The notes beneath the pieces were generated by a model. The model had not been told where the DNA came from and did no database searches. It was given only the letters and a program-made list of their open reading frames with translations. The position numbers and the translations under genes are program-made. A DNA stretch of 64,000 nt from Lysobacter antibioticus HS124 (lineage in GTDB: Bacteria > Pseudomonadota > Gammaproteobacteria > Xanthomonadales > Xanthomonadaceae): positions 56,731-120,730 of the forward strand of contig NZ_HG424513.1 of assembly GCF_000336385.2 (NCBI RefSeq). The letters run 5' to 3'. This document shows positions 47,102 to 55,232 of this stretch, in pieces (the first letter of the stretch is position 1; every line of letters begins with the position of its first letter).

Positions 47102-48067
47102 ATGAAGATTTTCCCGCTGACCCTGCTGCCCAACGACGCCAACGTCAACTTCATGAAGTTGCGTTGGGTCTCGATCGCGGTGGCCGCGCTGATCATGTTC
47201 GTCGCCATCGGCGCCATGGTCACCCGCAACTTCAACTACGCCCTGGACTTCACCGGCGGCAACCTGGTCGAAGTGCACCTGGCCAAGCCGGTGGGGCTGG
47301 ACACGGTGCGCGAGCGCCTGGCCGCCGACGGCTACGACAGCGCCCAGGTGCAGACCTACGGTTCGGGCAACGAACTGTTGATCCGCCTGCAGCCGCGCGA
47401 AGGCGACTCCGGTTCGGCCGCCACCGCCCACGCCGCCGAGGCGGTGATGAAGGCGGTGTCGGGCGCCGACAACCAGGCCAAGATCCTGCGCAACGAGTTC
47501 GTCGGCCCGCAGGTCGGCCGCGAATTGGCGCTCAACGGTCTGTACGCGCTGCTGTTCGTGGTGGTGGGCTTCCTGATCTACATCGCCTTCCGCTTCGAAT
47601 GGAAGTTCGCGGTCGCCGCGATCATCACCACCCTGCACGACGTGATCGTGGTCGCCGGCTGGTTCGCGATCTCCGGCCACGAGTTCGACCTGACCGTGCT
47701 GGCCGGCATCCTGTCGGTGATGGGCTACTCGATCAACGACACCATCGTGGTGTTCGACCGCGTGCGCGAGAACTTCCGCTCGATGCGCGCCGATCCGGAA
47801 ACCGTGCTGAACAAGTCGATCAACCAGACCCTGTCGCGTACGGTGATCACCTCGTTCGTCGCCTTCCTGACCGTGTTCGCGCTGTACCTGTACGGCGGCG
47901 GTTCGCTGCGCGGCATGGCCGAGTCGCAGATGATCGGCATCATCATCGGCACCCTGTCGTCGATCTTCGTCGCCTGCCCGCTGCTGACCCTGGGCCTGCT
48001 CAAGGTCAGCAAGCAGGACCTGTTGCCGAAGGCCAAGGACGAGGCGGCGCTGGCGCGTCGTCCGTAA
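47102..48067 (+). CDS. secF: Protein translocase subunit SecF
   Basis: A 321-residue partner of SecD. It begins with a short cytoplasmic part and one helix, then FNYALDFTGGNLVEVHLAKP, the SecF P1 domain. The C-terminal five helices carry GYSINDTIVVFDRVRENFRS, the family signature. It closes the operon; a strong terminator follows. Confidence 0.97.
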   Translation: MKIFPLTLLPNDANVNFMKLRWVSIAVAALIMFVAIGAMVTRNFNYALDFTGGNLVEVHLAKPVGLDTVRERLAADGYDSAQVQTYGSGNELLIRLQPREGDSGSAATAHAAEAVMKAVSGADNQAKILRNEFVGPQVGRELALNGLYALLFVVVGFLIYIAFRFEWKFAVAAIITTLHDVIVVAGWFAISGHEFDLTVLAGILSVMGYSINDTIVVFDRVRENFRSMRADPETVLNKSINQTLSRTVITSFVAFLTVFALYLYGGGSLRGMAESQMIGIIIGTLSSIFVACPLLTLGLLKVSKQDLLPKAKDEAALARRP

Positions 48068-48116
48068 CCGCCGCCGCTGGGGCGCCTGCGGCATCGGCGC
48101 CGGAACCGCTGCGAAG

Positions 48117-48145
48117 AAAAGGCCGCGCGTACGCGCGGCCTTTTT
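48117..48145 (+). terminator. Intrinsic terminator after secF
   Basis: GGCCGCGC (48121-48128) and GCGCGGCC (48133-48140) form a stem with a GTAC loop, preceded by A-rich and followed by TTTTT sequence. It closes the queA-to-secF series. Confidence 0.9.
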
Positions 48146-48287
48146 CTTTGCCCGCGGGCCCCGGTGGGGCGGCCTGCGAGCGCGTGGCCGCAACGCCGTA
48201 TCCCCGGGGGAGCGGTCGATGGGGGGCTGGGTCGATGCGGCCCATCCTGGCCCCCGGGGCCATGCGGGCGGGCAGAAGCATCGTTTA

Positions 48288-48315
48288 TTGCACTCTACAA
48301 GGATGATTGTAGAAT
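48288..48315 (+). promoter_or_regulatory. ArsR promoter/operator
   Basis: A 7-bp inverted repeat, TCTACAA (48294-48300) and TTGTAGA (48307-48313), with a 6-base spacer. It overlaps a promoter-like TTGCAC (48288-48293) and TAGAAT (48310-48315). It immediately precedes the GTG used as start of arsR, so repression by ArsR is likely. The closeness makes the exact start codon uncertain. Confidence 0.6.
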
Positions 48316-48669
48316 GTGCTCATAAACGACGATTCCGCCGTTTCGGCCCTTTCCGCCCTCGCGCACACCGATCGCCTGGCGGCCTTCCGCCTGCTGGTCC
48401 GCAAAGGGCCCGACGGCATGCCGTCGGGCGAGATCGCAGATGCGCTTTCGATTCCGCCGACGCGGATGAGCTTCCATCTCGCCGCGCTGGAGCGCGCGGG
48501 CCTGCTGAGGTCCTGGCGAGACGGGCGACGAGTCCTGTACGCCGCGAGCTATGACGACATGCGCCGGCTGCTTGCCTTCCTGACCGAGGACTGCTGTTCC
48601 GGAAATCCGGAAATCTGCGGCTCCCTCATCGATCCCGTCGCTGCCTGCGCTGCGGAGACCTGCCCATGA
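48316..48669 (+). CDS. arsR: ArsR-family arsenic-responsive repressor
   Basis: A 117-residue winged-helix repressor. The helix-turn-helix region is GMPSGEIADALSIPPTRMSFHLAALERAG and the wing RDGRRVLYAA. The As(III) site is expected from clustered Cys near the C-terminus (DCCSGNPEICG and further Cys in CAAETCP), as in ArsR types whose ligands lie at the tail rather than in helix alpha3. GTG 48316 is the only start in frame at this length; an ATA at 48322 would also give the usual N-terminus. Overlaps the next gene by four bases (ATGA). Confidence 0.92.
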   Translation: MLINDDSAVSALSALAHTDRLAAFRLLVRKGPDGMPSGEIADALSIPPTRMSFHLAALERAGLLRSWRDGRRVLYAASYDDMRRLLAFLTEDCCSGNPEICGSLIDPVAACAAETCP

Positions 48670-49196
48670 GCACCGGCCAGCCGTTCAACGTCCTGTTCCT
48701 GTGCACCGGCAATTCGGCGCGCTCCATCCTGGCCGAAGGGGTCCTGCGCCAAGTCGGTGCCGGTCGCTTCACTGCCTTCTCCGCGGGGAGCCATCCCCGG
48801 CGCGAGGTGAATCCCTTGGCATTGGAGGTTCTGCGCGAGTCCGGTTATCCCGTCGACGCAATGCGATCGAAGTCGTGGGACGAGTTCGCCGTTCCCGGCG
48901 CGCCGCGCATGGACTTCGTCTTCACCGTCTGCGACCGGGCCGCCGGCGAAGCGTGCCCGGTCTGGCCGGGGCAACCGGTGACCGGGCACTGGGGGATCGA
49001 AGACCCAAGCCACGAGGACGGGGGCGAGATGTGGAGACGGGCAGCGTTCCGAAAGGCGCTGGGCTATATGGAGAACCGCATCAACGCCTTCGTGGCCCTG
49101 CCGTTGGCCTCGCTGGAGCGATCGAGCCTGGCGGCCAGGGTGCATGAAATCGGACAGTTCGAGGGCGCGTCCATGCGGCGCCCGGACCCCACCTGA
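48666..49196 (+). CDS. arsC: Arsenate reductase, low-molecular-weight phosphatase (thioredoxin-type) fold
   Basis: A 176-residue protein with the phosphatase signature NVLFLCTGNSARSILAEG, i.e. CX5R with the catalytic Cys near residue 14, and two later Cys in FTVCDRAAGEACPVWPG that could form the intramolecular disulfide of thioredoxin-coupled ArsC. It reduces As(V) to As(III). The N-terminus overlaps arsR by four bases. It is unrelated in fold to the second arsC that follows. Confidence 0.93.
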   Translation: MSTGQPFNVLFLCTGNSARSILAEGVLRQVGAGRFTAFSAGSHPRREVNPLALEVLRESGYPVDAMRSKSWDEFAVPGAPRMDFVFTVCDRAAGEACPVWPGQPVTGHWGIEDPSHEDGGEMWRRAAFRKALGYMENRINAFVALPLASLERSSLAARVHEIGQFEGASMRRPDPT

Positions 49197-49206
49197 GGCC
49201 TTTTGC

Positions 49207-49620
49207 ATGACCGTTACGATCTATCACAATCCCGATTGCGGTACGTCCCGCAATACGCTGGAAATGATTCGCCGATCCGGGGAACAGCCGGTGGTGATCG
49301 AGTACCTGAAGACGCCGCCGTCGCGCGAAGCGTTGGCCGAATTGATCCGGGCGATGGGCCTGACGGCGCGAGATTTGCTGCGCCGGAAGGGAACGCCTTA
49401 CGCCGAGCTGGGGTTGGACGATCCCGCACTCTCCGACGAGAAGTTGCTGGACGCGATGATGTCGCATCCGATCCTCATCAACCGCCCGATCGTCGTATCC
49501 GAGAAAGGCGCCGCTCTGTGTCGGCCGTCCGAACGAGTGCTGAGTCTGCTGGCCCACCCGGTGGCCTCTTACACGAAAGAGGACGGCGAAGTGGTGGTCT
49601 GGGCAGGAGCCCGGACGTGA
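49207..49620 (+). CDS. arsC: Arsenate reductase, glutaredoxin-type (ArsC family)
   Basis: A 137-residue ArsC of the ArsC/Spx thioredoxin-like fold. The catalytic Cys is in [17 protein letters not shown], and the Arg triad element [10 protein letters not shown] follows. This type uses glutathione and glutaredoxin. It lies 10 bases after the first arsenate reductase and overlaps arsH by GTGA at 49617. Two arsenate reductases of different families in one operon is notable. Confidence 0.94.
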   Translation: MTVTIYHNPDCGTSRNTLEMIRRSGEQPVVIEYLKTPPSREALAELIRAMGLTARDLLRRKGTPYAELGLDDPALSDEKLLDAMMSHPILINRPIVVSEKGAALCRPSERVLSLLAHPVASYTKEDGEVVVWAGART

Positions 49621-50342
49621 CTCAGCCCGTCTCGATGGAGTTGCCGAACATCGATCTGACCCAGCTCAATGCGATCGATGTCGAGTCGCTCGCGGCTCCG
49701 GGCGACCCTCGGCACCCGCCACGCATCCTCATCCTTTACGGCTCGCTGCGCGAACGCTCCTACTCGCGCTTGCTGGCCGAGGAGGCCGGCCGGCTTCTGC
49801 GTTGGTTCGGCTGCCAGGTGCGCACTTTCGATCCCCGCGACCTGCCGCTTCCCGACGCGGTGAGCCCGGATCACCCGAAAGTGACCGAACTGCGAGAGCT
49901 CGCCGACTGGTCGGAGGGCATGGTCTGGGTGAGCCCGGAACGCCACGGCGCGATGACGGGAATCATGAAGGCGCAGATCGACTGGATTCCCTTGGCGTTG
50001 GGCGCCAGGCGGCCGACGCAGGGCAAGACCCTGGCCGTCATGCAGGTCTGCGGCGGCTCGCAGAGCTTCAACTCCGTCAATCAGATGCGCACGCTCGGCC
50101 GTTGGATGCGGATGGTCACGATCCCGAACCAGTCTTCGGTCGCCAAGGCGCACCTGGAGTTCGACGACGCCGGCCGGATGAAGCCCTCCGCTTACTACAT
50201 GCGGGTGGTCGACGTGTGCGAGGAATTGGCCAAGTTCACTTGGCTGGTCCGCGGACGCTCCGGCTACCTGACGGACCGCTACTCCGAGCGTGTCGAGGAT
50301 GCCGAAGCGCTTTCGAAACGCGTGAACCAGCGTTCCCTGTGA
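49617..50342 (+). CDS. arsH: ArsH, NADPH-dependent FMN flavoprotein of arsenic resistance
   Basis: A 241-residue ArsH. The flavodoxin-like fold starts at [19 protein letters not shown]; further on are [20 protein letters not shown] and [20 protein letters not shown], all conserved in ArsH. The family oxidises trivalent organoarsenicals. The start is GTG 49617, overlapping the stop of arsC in GTGA, with AGGAG upstream. It ends the ars operon here; no arsB or acr3 efflux gene follows. Confidence 0.94.
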   Translation: MTQPVSMELPNIDLTQLNAIDVESLAAPGDPRHPPRILILYGSLRERSYSRLLAEEAGRLLRWFGCQVRTFDPRDLPLPDAVSPDHPKVTELRELADWSEGMVWVSPERHGAMTGIMKAQIDWIPLALGARRPTQGKTLAVMQVCGGSQSFNSVNQMRTLGRWMRMVTIPNQSSVAKAHLEFDDAGRMKPSAYYMRVVDVCEELAKFTWLVRGRSGYLTDRYSERVEDAEALSKRVNQRSL

Positions 50343-50494
50343 CCGGCTGGCGGGTTCGCGATCGCCCGATTGCGGGCGCGTCGGAGCCTTGCGCTAAGAC
50401 GCCGGCGCCGCCGGCCGGGTAACGCCGATTCTGCTTTCTCCCTGCCGCCGCGCGACATGGCCGTTCCGCTTTGTTCGGCCGTTGCGCCATCATG

Positions 50495-50526
50495 GCGTTG
50501 CCGCGTTGCCGCGTTGCCGCGTTGCG
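50495..50526. repeat. 8-bp tandem repeat, four units
   Basis: GCGTTGCC occurs three times in direct succession, followed by GCGTTGCG. It sits in the gap between arsH and the methyltransferase gene. Confidence 0.8.
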
Positions 50527-50616
50527 GCGGACGATCGGTTTCCGGCGACCGGGTTCTTGCAACCCGCGCGTACCTGCCCGGGTGCGGCGGTCGCCCCGAA
50601 CAGAGGATGCGATGGC

Positions 50617-51468
50617 GTGGCAAATCGGCAGCAGATCGAAGACTGGAACGGCGCCGTCGGCGAACGCTGGCTGACCTATAACGACTGGCTCGACCGGCGC
50701 ACCGCCGCCTACGGCCGCGACGCGCTCGATGCGGCCGCGGCGCAGCCGGGCGAAGCGGTGCTCGACATCGGCTGCGGCGCCGGCGCGACCGTGTTCGAAC
50801 TGGCGCGTGCGGTCGGCGAGGGCGGCTCGGTGACCGGCGTGGACGTGTCCGAGCCCTTGCTGAGCCGCGCCCGCGAACGCGCCGCGGCCTTGGCGCTGCC
50901 GGTCGAGTTCCGCCTGGCCGACGCCAGCCGCCCGCTGTTCGCGCCGGCGCGGTTCGACCTGCTGTTCTCGCGCTTCGGGGTGATGTTCTTCGACGATCCC
51001 GTCGCGGCTTTCGCCGAATTGCGCAAGACGCTCAAGCCCGGCGGCCGGCTCGCCTTCGCCTGTTGGCAAGGGCCGGACCGGAACGATTGGTATCGCTGGC
51101 CGCTGCGCGCGATCGCCGAGGCGATCGCGCTGCCGCCGTCCGATCCCGACGCGCCCGGCCCGTTCGCGTTCGGCAAGCCCGAGCGGGTGCGCCAGGTCCT
51201 GGGCGAGGCCGGTTTCGACGCGGTCGAGCTGCGCGCCTTCGAAGCGCCGTTCTACCTCGGCGAAGGCGACGATCCGGATGCGGCCGCCGCCGACGCCTAC
51301 GACCAGGTGATGCGGGTCGGCCCGGTCGCGCGCTTGCTCGCTGCGCAGGAGCCGGCGGTGCGCGTGCGCGCCGAGGCGCGTCTGCGCGCGGCCTTGCGCG
51401 AACTCGCGCGCGAGCGCGGCATCGCGATGATGGGCGCGACCTGGACGGTGACGGCGCGGGCCGCGTGA
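50617..51468 (+). CDS. Class-I SAM-dependent methyltransferase
   Basis: A 283-residue methyltransferase starting at GTG 50617 (GAGGA about nine bases upstream). Motif I is AVLDIGCGAGATVFELARAV; motif II/III regions are GVDVSEPLL, RFDLLFSRFGVMFFDDPVAA and LKPGGRLAFACWQ. It resembles the UbiE/BioC-like group of small-molecule methyltransferases. An arsenite methyltransferase would have conserved Cys residues that are missing, so despite the position it is not an ArsM. Substrate unknown. Confidence 0.82.
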   Translation: MANRQQIEDWNGAVGERWLTYNDWLDRRTAAYGRDALDAAAAQPGEAVLDIGCGAGATVFELARAVGEGGSVTGVDVSEPLLSRARERAAALALPVEFRLADASRPLFAPARFDLLFSRFGVMFFDDPVAAFAELRKTLKPGGRLAFACWQGPDRNDWYRWPLRAIAEAIALPPSDPDAPGPFAFGKPERVRQVLGEAGFDAVELRAFEAPFYLGEGDDPDAAAADAYDQVMRVGPVARLLAAQEPAVRVRAEARLRAALRELARERGIAMMGATWTVTARAA

Positions 51469-51514
51469 TCCGGCGGGGTGCCAGCGGCTGAGGGGCGGAG
51501 CGCGGCGGCTGCGC

Positions 51515-52084
51515 TCAACCCGTTGCCTCCCTGCGCGAGGCGGCGAGCAGGTTGCAGAACAGCGCGCCTTGCTCGATGGCATCGTCGAGCGCGACGTGGG
51601 TATGCGGCAGCCGGTCGAACCAGGCCTTGGGCATGCGCCGCTTGGTCGATTCGCGGTAATCGGTCTTGAGCACGGCCATCGCATAGGACTTGATGTCCAG
51701 CGCCGAATGCGAGAACGGGCTGCGGCCGGCGAAGCGGATCAGGTACCAGTACACGAACAGGAAGTCGTAGGCGGCCGGATAGCCGACGAACACCGGCTTT
51801 CCGGGCAGCGCGTCCAGCCACTCGACGTAGGCGCGCATCGCCGCTTCGGGCGCCTGCGGGTCGCGCCGGCAGGCGTCCCAGGCGGCGCGGTTGTCGGCCC
51901 ACCAGCGCATCGTGTCGGGGTGTCCGTGCGCCCCAGGCAGAGTGTCCAGATTGGCCGAGAACGTGGCGACCAGGGTCTTGTCGGCCAGGTACGCCGCCGA
52001 GGCGAAGCTCAGCATCGAATGCGGGCCCGGAATCGGGCCGTCGGCCTCGACGTCGGTGCTGACGTAGATTTCGGGTTTGCTCAT
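51515..52084 (-). CDS. DEDD-type 3'-5' exonuclease
   Basis: A 189-residue protein with a DnaQ-like exonuclease fold: [20 protein letters not shown] holds the DxE motif (D-x-E in TDVEADG), [30 protein letters not shown] the second Asp, and [13 protein letters not shown] the third. This small DEDD group is common in gammaproteobacteria, with unknown targets. ATG 52084 was chosen because [11 protein letters not shown] is the typical start; a longer upstream frame is non-conserved. It is on the minus strand downstream of suhB, separated from it by a terminator. Confidence 0.85.
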   Translation of the reverse strand: MSKPEIYVSTDVEADGPIPGPHSMLSFASAAYLADKTLVATFSANLDTLPGAHGHPDTMRWWADNRAAWDACRRDPQAPEAAMRAYVEWLDALPGKPVFVGYPAAYDFLFVYWYLIRFAGRSPFSHSALDIKSYAMAVLKTDYRESTKRRMPKAWFDRLPHTHVALDDAIEQGALFCNLLAASRREATG

Positions 52085-52224
52085 GGGGTCCGTCCGTTGA
52101 CGTGGCTGCGCCGCCCGCCGGCGCGGCAGCGCAACGGCACGGTTGCGGCGATTGTGCGGCAAGCCCGCGCCCCGTGCAGCCGCGGCGCAGCCCCGTCGCA
52201 GCGCTTGCGGCGCATCCGCGCAAA

Positions 52225-52252
52225 CGAAAACGCCGCGACCGGTCGCGGCGTT
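52225..52252 (-). terminator. Intrinsic terminator of suhB
   Basis: AACGCCGCGACC (52229-52240) and GGTCGCGGCGTT (52241-52252) form a perfect palindrome; on the minus strand it is followed by TTTTCGTTTG. It lies 26 bases downstream of the suhB stop. Confidence 0.8.
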
Positions 52253-52277
52253 CTGCGTGTCCGGCTGGGGTCGGAAC

Positions 52278-53096
52278 TCAGTCGAACGCGTTGGCGTAGC
52301 CGGTGTTGACGATGCGCTGCTGCAGCGCGTCGGCCACGCGCAGGTTGCCGGCGACGATCTGCCGCGGCGGCAGGCCGCGGTTGTCCATCGGGCCGCTCGG
52401 GCGGCCGCGGAAATCGACCACCTTGCCGCCGGCTTCGCGCACCATCAGCACGCCCGCCGCGACGTCCCAGGGCTTGAGCCCGGCTTCGAAGTAACCGTCG
52501 GCGCGGCCGCAGGCGACGTAGGCCAGGTCGAGCGCGGCCGAACCGGTGCGGCGCACGTCCTCGACGTCGATCAGCAGATTGTCCAGGCACTTGAGGTGGG
52601 CGCTGGCGTTGGCGCGCTCGCGCGGCGGGAAGCCGGTGATCAGCATGGCGCCGTTCAATTCCTTGCGCTCGGCGATGCGCACGCGCTTTTCGTTGAGCTG
52701 GGTGCCGCTGCCGCGGCTGGCGGTGAACAGGTCATTGCGCAGCGGGTCGAAGATCACGCCGTGGATCGGCTCGCCGTTCTCGCACAGGGCGATGGACACG
52801 CAGAAATGCGGGATGCCGTGCAGGTAGTTGCTGGTGCCGTCGAGCGGGTCGATGACCCAGGTGAAGCGGGCCTGGCCGAGCGGACCGTGTTCTTCGCCGA
52901 GGATGGCGTAGTCCGGGGTGGCGCGGCGGAATTCCTTGATGATCTCGGCCTCGGCGAGGCGGTCGACCTCGCTGGCGTAGTCCATGCGGCCCTTCTCGAC
53001 GATGTTCAGCGCGTCCACGCGGTGCATGTGGCGGAGCAGGACGTTGCCGGCGGCGCGTGCGGCTTTGACCATGAGGGTGACGGCGGGTTTCTGCAT
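52278..53096 (-). CDS. suhB: Inositol-1-monophosphatase
   Basis: A 272-residue SuhB. Metal sites: [27 protein letters not shown] (the DPLDGT motif) and [19 protein letters not shown] (the WD element). In E. coli SuhB also acts in ribosome biogenesis and rRNA transcription antitermination; that role may be shared. The gene is divergent from trmJ with 95 bases between, an arrangement common in gammaproteobacteria. Confidence 0.96.
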   Translation of the reverse strand: MQKPAVTLMVKAARAAGNVLLRHMHRVDALNIVEKGRMDYASEVDRLAEAEIIKEFRRATPDYAILGEEHGPLGQARFTWVIDPLDGTSNYLHGIPHFCVSIALCENGEPIHGVIFDPLRNDLFTASRGSGTQLNEKRVRIAERKELNGAMLITGFPPRERANASAHLKCLDNLLIDVEDVRRTGSAALDLAYVACGRADGYFEAGLKPWDVAAGVLMVREAGGKVVDFRGRPSGPMDNRGLPPRQIVAGNLRVADALQQRIVNTGYANAFD

Positions 53097-53191
53097 GGCT
53101 TACGGCCTCGAGCGTGTGAGGAGGGGCGGGACTGGCGGGGAGAAAGAGCGCAACCGGCGCGGGGCCGGGGCGGGGAGTTTACCATCTGCGC

Positions 53192-54025
53192 ATGAACGCC
53201 GATCCCCGCAACCCCCCGGCGCCGCTCCAGGCGCCCGAAAATGCCAACTCACTTGAGGCTGCGTCCGCCGCGACCGACCCCGCCGCCGCCCGCATCCGCA
53301 TCGTCCTGGTCGGCACCCAGCACCCCGGCAACATGGGCTCGGCGGCGCGGGCGATGAAGACCATGGGCCTGTCGCGGCTGGTCCTGGTCGCCCCGGAAAA
53401 GCCGATCGACCGCGACGCCTACGCGATGGCCGCCGGCGCCGACGACGTGCTCGAGGCCGCCGCGGTGCTGCCCGACCTGGCCGCGGCGGTGGCCGACTGC
53501 CATCTGGTGCTGGGCTGCACCGCGCGCAGCCGGCGCATCGCCCTGGAAGAACTGGCGCCGCGCGAGGCGGCCGCGCGCATCGACGGCCGCGCCCGCGGCG
53601 GCGGCGAAGTCGCGTTGGTGTTCGGGCGCGAGCGCACCGGCCTGGACAACGAGGAGCTGCAACTGTGCCATGCGGCGGTGCACATTCCGGCCAACCCGGC
53701 GTACAGCTCGCTGAACCTCGGTGCCGCGGTGCAGGTGCTGAGCTACGAGCTGCGCATGGCCTCGTTGGCCGCGACCGCCGCCGGCGGCGCCTACGAGCGC
53801 CGCGATCCGCCGGCTTCGCATGCGCAGTTGGAAGGCTTTTTCGGCCAGCTCGGCGACGCCCTGGACGCGATCGATTTCCACAAGGGCCGCACGCCGGATG
53901 CGGCGATGCGCAAGCTGCGCCGTCTGTTCCTGCGCGCCGACCTGGACGAGCGCGAGGTGCGGTTGTTGCGCGGCGTGCTGGCCGACGTTGAACGCACGGC
54001 GATGTTGGCGGGGCAGCGGCGCTGA
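53192..54025 (+). CDS. trmJ: tRNA (cytidine/uridine-2'-O-)-methyltransferase
   Basis: A 277-residue SPOUT methyltransferase for position 32 of several tRNAs. Motif 1 is VLVGTQHPGNMGSAARAMKT; the SAM knot is formed by ALVFGRERTGLDNEEL and IPANPAYSSLNLGAAVQVLSY. A helical C-terminal extension follows, as in TrmJ. The N-terminal 30 residues are low-complexity and a later start is possible. Divergent from suhB. Confidence 0.94.
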   Translation: MNADPRNPPAPLQAPENANSLEAASAATDPAAARIRIVLVGTQHPGNMGSAARAMKTMGLSRLVLVAPEKPIDRDAYAMAAGADDVLEAAAVLPDLAAAVADCHLVLGCTARSRRIALEELAPREAAARIDGRARGGGEVALVFGRERTGLDNEELQLCHAAVHIPANPAYSSLNLGAAVQVLSYELRMASLAATAAGGAYERRDPPASHAQLEGFFGQLGDALDAIDFHKGRTPDAAMRKLRRLFLRADLDEREVRLLRGVLADVERTAMLAGQRR

Positions 54026-54251
54026 GGTCGCGACTGCGCCTTCGCTGCGGCGAAAGCGAGCGGCCGCTCCCGGGGTCGGCGGTGCGAACGAGCGCGGCAG
54101 AGCCGGCCCGGAGAGTGCGATGCCTTGGGCCGGGCGGCCCATCGGGCGGCTGAGGCGGGGGCGCGGGCCGATGGACGGCGGGGCGGCCCCGGTTCCGGTC
54201 CGGGCTCGGTTTCGATTACGCTCGCTAGGCAATCCGACCAGGTGACGACTG

Positions 54252-55232
54252 TTGAGCGTTAGCGCGCGGAATTCCGGTTCGCGGTGGGGGCGGGGCCTGG
54301 TCCAGGCATTGCTCCTGTGGGGCGCGTTCGCCGCGTTCGCCGCGACGGCGGCGTCGCACGAGCTGCGCGGCAGCCACAAGGAGGGCTCGGATGCGCACGT
54401 GCTGGTGCTGGGGCGTATCAGCGACGATCCCAAGACGCACTACGAGCAGCTCAAGCCGCTGCTCGATTACGTGGTGCCGCGCATGGCCGACGTCGGCATC
54501 CGCGAAGGCCGGATCCTGATGGCCAAGGACGCGCAGCAGATGGCCAGCTATCTGCGCCGCGGCCGGGTCGACTGGGTCAGCGAGACCGCCGGCACGGCGA
54601 TGCTGCTGCGGCAGCGCGCGCAGGCGCGGCCGCTGCTGCTGACCGAGCGCGACGGGGTCAGCCACTATCACTCGGTGTTTTTCGCGCGCCGCGACAGCGG
54701 CCTGCGCACGCTCAAGGACCTCAGCGGCCACAACGTGGCCTTCCAGCGCCCGTCCTCGACCAGCGCCTACTTCGTTCCCGCCGCGACCTTGCTCGAACAG
54801 GGCCTGGCGCTGGAGATCCTGTTGTCGCCGACCGATCGCATCAACCGCGGCGCGGTGGGCTATCTGTTCGCGCGTTCGGAGCTGAACATCTCGACCTGGG
54901 TGCACAAGCGCCTGGTCGATGCCGGGGTGATGAGCAACCTGGACTGGGACAACCCGCGCCGGGTGCCGGATGCGTTCCGCCGCGACTTGGTGGTGATCGG
55001 CCGCAGCGAGGACTATCCGCGCGCGCTGGAACTGGTCCGCGGCGATCTGGATCCCAAGGTCGCCGCGCGGCTGCGCGAAGTGCTGATCGACGCCGCCGGC
55101 GACCCGGAGGCGGGCGAGGCCCTGCTGCGTTTCTTCAAGACCACCCGCTTCCTGCCGATCGACGCCGCCTCGCAGCGCACGCTCGACCACATCGGCGACG
55201 GCGTCGCGCGGGTCCGCGCGGAGGTCGAATGA
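54252..55232 (+). CDS. PhnD-like periplasmic binding protein (phosphate/phosphonate type)
   Basis: A 326-residue exported protein, start TTG 54252 with AGGTGA upstream (an in-frame stop sits at 54243). After the signal peptide (LLLWGAFAAFAATAASHE) comes LGRISDDPKTHYEQLKPLLDYVV, then ESGTAxx-like ETAGTAMLLRQRAQ, FQRPSSTSAYFVPAATLLEQ and further helices, the pattern of PhnD-type ABC substrate-binding proteins. No ABC permease or ATPase is next to it. It overlaps a membrane GGDEF-EAL gene, so it may act as a sensor input to c-di-GMP turnover. Confidence 0.85.
   Translation: MSVSARNSGSRWGRGLVQALLLWGAFAAFAATAASHELRGSHKEGSDAHVLVLGRISDDPKTHYEQLKPLLDYVVPRMADVGIREGRILMAKDAQQMASYLRRGRVDWVSETAGTAMLLRQRAQARPLLLTERDGVSHYHSVFFARRDSGLRTLKDLSGHNVAFQRPSSTSAYFVPAATLLEQGLALEILLSPTDRINRGAVGYLFARSELNISTWVHKRLVDAGVMSNLDWDNPRRVPDAFRRDLVVIGRSEDYPRALELVRGDLDPKVAARLREVLIDAAGDPEAGEALLRFFKTTRFLPIDAASQRTLDHIGDGVARVRAEVE

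Noticed and set aside
45077..48193. A 1038-codon minus-strand open frame opposite secD and secF
   Set aside because: Its His/Gln/Gly-rich composition is typical of antisense to GC-rich genes; secD and secF on the plus strand are unambiguous.
50617..51468. Methyltransferase as an arsenite methyltransferase (ArsM) of the ars operon
   Set aside because: ArsM needs conserved Cys residues that bind arsenite; these are not present, and a 274-base gap with a tandem repeat separates it from arsH.
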